This document shows, piece after piece, positions 58,501 through 64,000 of a DNA stretch of 64,000 nucleotides; position 1 is the stretch's first letter; every line of letters begins with the position of its first letter. Source of the stretch: Dermatemys mawii (taxonomy: Eukaryota > Chordata > Testudines > Dermatemydidae); assembly GCA_007922305.1 (NCBI GenBank), contig ML677374.1, positions 9,052,094-9,116,093 on the forward strand, read 5' to 3'. Made by a program: the position numbers and the translations under genes. The notes beneath the pieces were generated by a model. The model worked only from the letters and a program-made list of their open reading frames with translations. It had not been told where the DNA came from and made no database searches.

Positions 58501-59469
58501 TATAAGGCCGGACAGAACCAATCTCTGAATTTATACCAGTTGAGAACACGGCTCACCGCGTACAAGCATTCCCTTCTAACACTAATATTTAAACTTCATA
58601 AGTTTTGTGGTAGTTATATGTTTCCTTCCTATGTAATTCACCTTGCACACACAGAATGAAAACTGGTTGTTTTTAGTCCAATTTAGGAGAAATGGGTTCA
58701 TTTCCCCTGCCCCCCACTCAAATTTCAATTAACAGGATAATTTCCTGCTATGGAAATAGTGAAAGTTTCTATTTATTTGATTTCATTAGTAAAAAATCCC
58801 CAAACATACCGAACAACCACTCTTCCCCCACCATTAAGAACTTTGTTATTACACAGTAAAATACTTAAAACATTTTAAAAACAATACATTTTCCTTACTA
58901 CAGAAAATCAAGTAATATGTTAAACAGTCAGTTGATTCTAAATTACTTACTAGAACATGTAATTTTGACAACACATAAAAAGGTTAAAGGCTTACATAAA
59001 GAACGGAATCAGATTGACTTTTAAGAGGCTAACCCAGCAAGGCAATGAATGACCACAACTCTCACTGATACCAATGGCAGTGAGGGTACTTAGCATCACA
59101 CAGGCACCTTGCAGGGCTGGGCCTTCAGCTGAGATTTTCAAAGGAACCTAAGGGAGTTAGGTGCCAAATTCAGGCAACCTTTGAAAAATTCCAGCCTTTA
59201 TGTCACTATGCCCTGGTGGAGCATTAATGGGTTTTGAGAGAGATCTGGGTTCAGCTCCAATCTTATAAACAGAACAGCTGATACAGGATCTTTGAAGAGA
59301 GCAGACAGATGAGGGGTAAGTTACTTCAAAAGAACAAATGATGAAGCACCAAGTTTAGGTGTGGTGGGATCTGGGGTTATGGTTTGGAACCTGCTCTCCA
59401 TAAGAGTTTATAGCAGTAGGAAATAAAAAGAAGCTATTGTTCAAACCACTTCAAGATAAAATTAGAGAA

Positions 59470-59575
59470 CCCATATGAGGTAGACATTTACCCCCATTTT
59501 ATAGATGGGAAAATGGAGACTCAGAGAAGTGCAGCAACTTGCACAGCTTGCCTTGTGCTTAGACTACACCCCTGT
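59470..59575 (+). repeat. MIR-like SINE fragment
   Basis: CATTTTATAGATGGGAAAAT followed by GGAGACTCAGAGAAGTGCAG matches the SINE core. It lies just downstream of the EXO5 stop codon. Confidence 0.55.
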
Positions 59576-59793
59576 ATCAATACATACTATCCAAAACAGT
59601 ATTACTTAAAATGTCACATTATGAACATGCTGCCAGATTCACCACTGGTTCAACGACTTCTACTTAGTAAAGTGATGGGTTTGGCCCACTCTTAGGATCT
59701 GCTCCATTCTGACGGGTTAACCCCTGTGAACTGAGTGCACACACATTTTCACAACCGTAAAATGGAATCTCCTTCTGGGAGGAAGGATTGCCT

Positions 59794-60261
59794 TCATTTA
59801 CTCTTCTTTGGTCCACTTCTCAGTTCAGGCCCTTCTGCCCTCTTCTTTCTCCAATCACAGATCTCCGAGTAACTACATGACTGGCATTTCCATGCTTCCT
59901 CAATGTCCACCCCCTGTGACTCCCTTTGTCCTTTCCAGTACGCAAGGTAGTGCTGCACCTTCTCTCTCACCTTTTCTTCTTCAAACCGAACCACCTCTGT
60001 CCCGAGCAGGGTGTTACTTTCCTGGTGGCTATATTCAATTTTCAAACAGTCAATGCTGGGGATGTCTGACAGCGTCAGGTTTAGATACATCAGCTCCAGG
60101 AGGTCCCCAAAACAGGTTACCATGAATCCTACTTTCTGAGCATGTTCCCTAATTTGCAATTCCAGTGGCTGCTCCGGCCTCAGATGGATGTGACTGGTGA
60201 GAACATCTGGTTTCAATTGTCCTTGCACCATGGCATCAAAAATGTATTTATACAAACAGAC
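59794..60261 (-). CDS. EXO5: EXO5 exon 5, C-terminal domain with three Fe-S cysteines
   Basis: It encodes [20 protein letters not shown] through [20 protein letters not shown], then [19 protein letters not shown] and a basic tail ending GPKKSK, with stop TGA at 59796-59794. The CxxCxxxxxC cluster supplies the remaining iron-sulfur ligands. A possible AATAAA on the minus strand is at 58777-58772, giving a 3' UTR of about 1 kb (uncertain). Confidence 0.96.
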   Translation of the reverse strand, partial: VCLYKYIFDAMVQGQLKPDVLTSHIHLRPEQPLELQIREHAQKVGFMVTCFGDLLELMYLNLTLSDIPSIDCLKIEYSHQESNTLLGTEVVRFEEEKVREKVQHYLAYWKGQRESQGVDIEEAWKCQSCSYSEICDWRKKRAEGPELRSGPKKSK

Positions 60262-61523
60262 CTGAAACGGGGGAAGTAAATAAATAAATAAAAAGGATAA
60301 TTAAATAGATGATCAAACATTTTGCTCCCGCAAAGTGCATTAAAGAATGGGACAAGCTGGGATGAACTCCCCTAGGCTAGGTCTACACTTACAGGTGGGG
60401 GGGGGGGATCCCAGCTTGCACAGATATACTCCACTTGAGTATATCACCTGAACTGGCGCGCTAAAAATAGTAGTGCAACATGGGCAGCGGTGGCACAGGT
60501 TAGCTGCCATGAGTACGTACCCTCCAAGTTCAGAGGGGTTTGTACTCAGAGCAGCTAGCCCAATCTGCTGCTGTCCATGCTCCACTATTTTTAGCTCAGA
60601 TGAGAGCAAGCGTGAGTATGTCTGCACAAGTTGGGAATCCCACCCCTAGCTCAGAGTGTTGGCAGAGCCCCAGGCTTCATGGGAAACTCCAGCCTTAAAC
60701 CATCATGCCACTCAGGGCAATACTTCCTTGAAAGCTGAGTGTATTATACATAGAAATGCTCATCTCCATAAGGTTATAAATCACCTTCAAATAAACGAGC
60801 AGTCCAGGAAAATGTGGACGACTCACTGAACCATAGAGGAGCCAGTGACAGAAGTTACTTGCAGGTACATTTTCAGGTGTAAAGAAAGTGTGTTCAAAAC
60901 TGAGGTGCGAGTCTGACAGAATGAGACAATTAGCTGAATTTTAAAAGGTGGGGTTTTCACAGCTGCCCTAATTCTAAATGGGAAGAGGGTGGCCAAATAA
61001 ATCATGCACCCCTCTATGAATCTGATTATATTTTCCCACCTGGAAATAATCTCTCTTTTTCTGTGCTCCAGAAGGCATAAAAGGTCGGCCTCGAGTTTTC
61101 AGCTCTCTCAGCTCCAGCTCACCCTTGGCACTATAGCACAGCTCATCAATAATTCCCATCAGGAAGACATCTTCTATTACTCCAAACACTGGAAGCTCCC
61201 GCACACAACCACCTGGAATACAAAATGGGATACCCATACATTTTATGAGGCTCGTATGGTTTTTGAATGAAGACTTACGTAACAATGGAAACTTCTTGGA
61301 ACTACAGTACTGATGCATTTTAAGAATTTACATTTAGACACCTGATTAAGAGAATGCTTGCATGCCTCCCCTAGTAGTTCCAGTTTTAATAGTCTAAGAT
61401 GGTCATTAGAAATTCAGGCAAGGGAATACATATTTTTGTCTTGATGATCTCTAATTATCATCATCCTTTCAAGCTAGCACAAAGATCACAACTTTTGATA
61501 TATAAACACACTTTCCCTCTCAA

Positions 61524-61556
<33 letters not shown>

Positions 61557-63472
61557 GAGTAAAACAAAGATGAAAAAAATTGACAATACCTTTTGCCCTA
61601 CGTACCTGCTTGCAGAACTGGAATCACGGAAAGAAGATTCAGTATTTTTATTGCCCAAGAATCTTCCTTGCTGGTTGTATGTACTTTCACTACATCATGG
61701 ACTTCTAGTTCTGATTTTAAAAAGAGATAAAATGATTATTAATTTTTATCACAGTCCAGCCTTGAGGCTGCAACCGAGCTCTGGGTCCCATTGTGCAAGG
61801 CACCACAAAGCATGATAAAAGAGCTTCAGTATAAATAAACAAGTTAGACAACAGGTGGGAGGGGAATCAGACACAGAGAGGAGTACCCAAGGGTACTCAG
61901 CAAATCAGCTGGAGAGCCAGGAAGAGAAAAACCCAGGTCTCCAGAACCCAGTTCAGTGCCCTTTCTGTGAAAATAATCACCAGTGTTAGAAAACGGTATA
62001 AAATTAGGCCTCTTTCCTTGACCCTGGAACAATATATATAATCCACTGACGATTACAAGGAACATTTTCTTTTTTCCAGGGATGCCCAATTGTTAAATAT
62101 AGCCCAGAAGCGGGGACAGTAGAACAGTTAATGCAGTGTCTGTTATATTGCTCTTTAATTCAAGTAAATACTTTAGGGAGGCTCTTATGAGACTCAAAGG
62201 TGAAACTCTGCTTGCAGTTACACTTGTGCATCCCTGCGGACTTCAACAGAGTCGCACAGGTATAGCTGTGGGTAGAGTTTGACCCTGCTTATTACAAGTA
62301 AACAAATTTGTTAACAAACATATAAAAGCCTTCCAAAATCTTTGCAGAAAACACCATGAAACAAACCACTGTATAAGAAATGATGCAGAAGAGGCTGGGG
62401 AGAAAGAAAACCAAATAGAAGTTTTTACTGCAACATCCTGGTATGGTTACCTCTGGCTAGATGTATACTCTTCCCTGTGTTTAATAATACCACTCTCTCT
62501 GGGGCCTGCAGCTGGGGGAGCTCCCTCCCATAAACCATTTGTTGTTCGCACCAACTCTGAGTAGACAGATCAGTCACGCAAAGGTACTTCAGCTCATATT
62601 TTTCCAGGGGAGTCTGTGCTCGCTTCCTTTTCACCTTCCCGGCTGCAGGGTCTTCCGTCAACACCTGATTTAAGGATTCCAGAGCCAGGTCGCTTGAGGA
62701 ATTTGGCTTTCCAGAGTCTCTATAATGAAATACAGGAATTGTTTCCCCCTTCTAGAGTACTTTAAAAATACAACTGTTTAGCTGTTTGCACAGTAAGTTT
62801 ATCCGGCAAAGCCATTAGCACAAAGGTTAAAGAGTAGATGTATGAGCATCTCACACTGATATCGCTCCCACTATCCTCTGTGAATCCACCAGGGAACAGC
62901 AGTCATTTATTTCCAATGGACCAGATTAGGGCAAGTTCGGACAAGTCTCCCCCTCCTCCATGGGAATACCCTGCTGAAGTCACTCTGAAGCTAGATGCTG
63001 GGAGCAGGGAACAATTGTTCGGCTAGGATTTGATCTTGGGGAGGTTACAAGCCTTGGCTCCCATCCAGCCCCGTTTGCAAGCAAGGTAGCGCCGGTTCCT
63101 GCCTTGGGGAGGGGTGTACAGGACCCTCCCCTGCTTTGGAATGCACCCGGGGGCACCCTAATTTTGGGGCTGCTTCCCAGAGGGCTGGGAGGTGCACCCC
63201 AAAGAAGCTCCCCTCCCCCCCCAGGCACACGCAGAGTTTGCAGGGAGAGCCCCCGAGGGCGGCGGGGGGGGGGTTATCGGGGAAGATCCATTGCAGGCTA
63301 GAGCTGGGCTGCAGCCAGCGGGGCGAGCTCCAGGGGCTCCCGCCCCTCTAGGCTTTGGGGGTGGGCGCTTTACAGGCGATTACCCCGGCTGCAGCGCGTG
63401 GGCTCCCGGCTCCTCCAGCAGCAGCAGCTCGGAGTCGCTGAGCTCGCCAGGCTCGGAGCCCGGCCCCGCCAT
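59794..63472 (-). CDS. EXO5: EXO5, Fe-S cluster single-strand DNA exonuclease, complete, 5 exons
   Basis: EXO5 is a bidirectional single-strand DNA exonuclease of the PD-(D/E)XK superfamily, used in DNA repair (interstrand crosslinks) and, in yeast relatives, mitochondrial DNA upkeep. Joining 63472-63384, 62719-62451, 61710-61606, 61212-61040 and 60261-59794 gives 367 codons with every phase matching; human EXO5 is about 373. Active-site residues are intact: Asp177 in GIIDEL, then Glu191 and Lys193 in RELKTR. The four Fe-S ligands are present: Cys87 (QSWCEQQ) and Cys338, Cys341, Cys347 ([13 protein letters not shown]). The highly acidic, Leu-rich N-terminus ([12 protein letters not shown]) resembles the mammalian start. 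The gene lies 2.9 kb upstream of the tapasin-like gene on the same strand and has a CpG-rich promoter. Confidence 0.97.
61040..61212 (-). CDS. EXO5: EXO5 exon 4, nuclease active site
   Basis: It encodes [40 protein letters not shown] and [17 protein letters not shown]. It contains the catalytic Asp (IDEL) and the ELK of the PD-(D/E)XK fold. The acceptor is TGTATTCCAG and the donor GTGGGA; it ends in phase 0. Confidence 0.96.
61524..61556. repeat. (TC)n(AC)n microsatellite in EXO5 intron
   Basis: A short CT run followed by about ten CA units, next to the exon 3 donor side. Confidence 0.85.
61606..61710 (-). CDS. EXO5: EXO5 exon 3
   Basis: It encodes [20 protein letters not shown] then [14 protein letters not shown], following a split Glu codon. 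The ELEVHD...TTKEDxWAIK block is characteristic of EXO5. The donor is GTACGT. A short TC/CA dinucleotide run lies just downstream in the intron. Confidence 0.94.
62451..62719 (-). CDS. EXO5: EXO5 exon 2, first Fe-S cysteine
   Basis: It encodes [20 protein letters not shown], then [39 protein letters not shown] and [16 protein letters not shown] holds the first Fe-S ligand (residue 87). The acceptor is TTCATTATAG and the donor GTAACC. Confidence 0.95.
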
Positions 63473-63680
63473 GGAAGCTTGAAACGCAGCCTCTGCTCCG
63501 CCTCCCCCTGCGCGCCGGGGCTAGCCCGGCTCCGGGGAGGGGCGAGGGCAGGTCTCCACCCCCGTCCCGTCTCCTCCCAGCCTGTTCTCCGGCCTCCTCC
63601 CCTTCAGTCCCATCCCTTCCCCTGCCTCTCCGCCCCCAGCCCAGCAGAGAGGGGCAGGATGGAGGCCTGGGATCAGCCCA
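63080..63680. promoter_or_regulatory. CpG-rich promoter region of EXO5
   Basis: A GC-rich stretch with many CpGs covers and precedes EXO5 exon 1, in contrast to the AT-rich surroundings. It fits a housekeeping CpG-island promoter. No clear TATA box is seen. Whether it also fires toward higher coordinates cannot be told. Confidence 0.65.
63384..63472 (-). CDS. EXO5: EXO5 exon 1
   Basis: It starts at ATG 63472 (G at +4) and encodes [20 protein letters not shown] then EPGAHALQP, leaving two bases of a Gly codon. The donor is GTAATC. It lies inside the CpG-rich block. The start is chosen for similarity of LSDSE to the mammalian N-terminus. Confidence 0.9.
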
Positions 63681-64000
63681 GCACTGGTGGAGGCATCTGA
63701 TTCCCCCTGACAAAGACCAGAGGCGTCTGGCTCTTTTACTCTTCACCTTTCAGGTGTCCAGCCACTACCCCTGAATGGAAAGGCAGGGTAGAGCCCCCAG
63801 CCCCAGGCTGTATTTGATATTAAACTGAGATTCCTCCATTTAGCAAATCCTGAGTCTGCCTTCCTCAGGCCGCCTCCCCAGCTCTCCTGAATTTACTGTG
63901 AGCCTGGCAGCGTTTGGTGTCTTCTGTAAAGCCCCAGCTGCTGGATTCACGTCACAAGTCCTGCAAATCCACAGATCTCCGCTTTATATCCCTGGACCCA
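63473..64000. other. Region upstream of EXO5
   Basis: The first 200 bases continue the CpG-rich promoter block. Beyond 63.7 kb composition returns to normal, and I see no exon of a neighbouring gene before the window ends. Confidence 0.5.

Larger units (their letters stand above)
56886..59793. other. Intergenic region between EXO5 and the tapasin-like gene
   Basis: It contains the tapasin-like promoter elements (56957-57015), a poly(A) tract at about 57543-57557, a SINE tail (57640-57735), an old CR1 (57735-58500) and part of the EXO5 3' UTR. No additional gene is visible. Confidence 0.55.

Noticed and set aside
1..64000. CRISPR array, prophage or bacterial operon
   Set aside because: The sequence is intron-rich vertebrate DNA, and no regularly spaced direct repeats were seen.
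1..64000. tRNA or rRNA genes
   Set aside because: No cloverleaf or rRNA core motif was recognised. Fragments that look tRNA-like belong to SINE-type repeats.

Overview
This is a vertebrate nuclear genome segment, most likely from a turtle (at least a non-avian sauropsid). It has long introns with GT-AG boundaries, CR1 retrotransposon 3' ends, MIR/CORE-type SINEs, and several families of short non-autonomous hAT-like elements with 8-bp target duplications. That repeat mix is typical of turtle genomes. There is no prokaryotic or viral gene organisation.

Three protein genes can be assembled exon by exon. (1) Plus strand, 1-40.3 kb: the 3' part of RAP1GAP2, a GTPase-activating protein for Rap1. 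Seventeen coding exons (2335-32942) encode about 567 residues, from the middle of the N-terminal half through the RapGAP catalytic domain to the natural C-terminus. They are followed by a 3' UTR that is itself spliced and apparently about 6 kb long. (2) Minus strand, 44.9-56.9 kb: a complete tapasin-family gene of eight coding exons and 445 codons, with a signal peptide, an N-terminal tapasin domain, an Ig V-like domain, an Ig C1 domain, a transmembrane helix and a short tail. It looks like TAPBPR (TAPBPL) rather than classical tapasin, but it is divergent and in an unexpected neighbourhood. Just upstream of its ATG lie an ISRE, a kappaB-like site and a GC box, arranged as in MHC class I promoters. 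(3) Minus strand, 59.8-63.5 kb: a complete five-exon EXO5 gene (367 codons), encoding an Fe-S cluster DNA exonuclease, with a CpG-rich first exon.

RAP1GAP2 and the tapasin-like gene converge (intergenic region about 40.3-42.2 kb). EXO5 and the tapasin-like gene are in tandem on the minus strand, about 2.9 kb apart. The genes do not form an obvious pathway: one acts in Rap signalling and secretion, one in MHC class I peptide editing, one in DNA repair. The linkage is of evolutionary interest because, as I recall, the human counterparts lie on different chromosomes.

The remaining sequence is intron and repeat. The most notable items are a pair of about 425-bp inverted repeats in the last coding-gene intron of RAP1GAP2 (30.6-32.4 kb), a GC-rich block with long G-runs containing a nested hAT insertion (21.9-23.5 kb), and intact hAT elements with matching 8-bp target duplications at 7.8, 38.0 and 52.6 kb. 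All protein assignments rest on reading the translations and on remembered family features; no database search was run.
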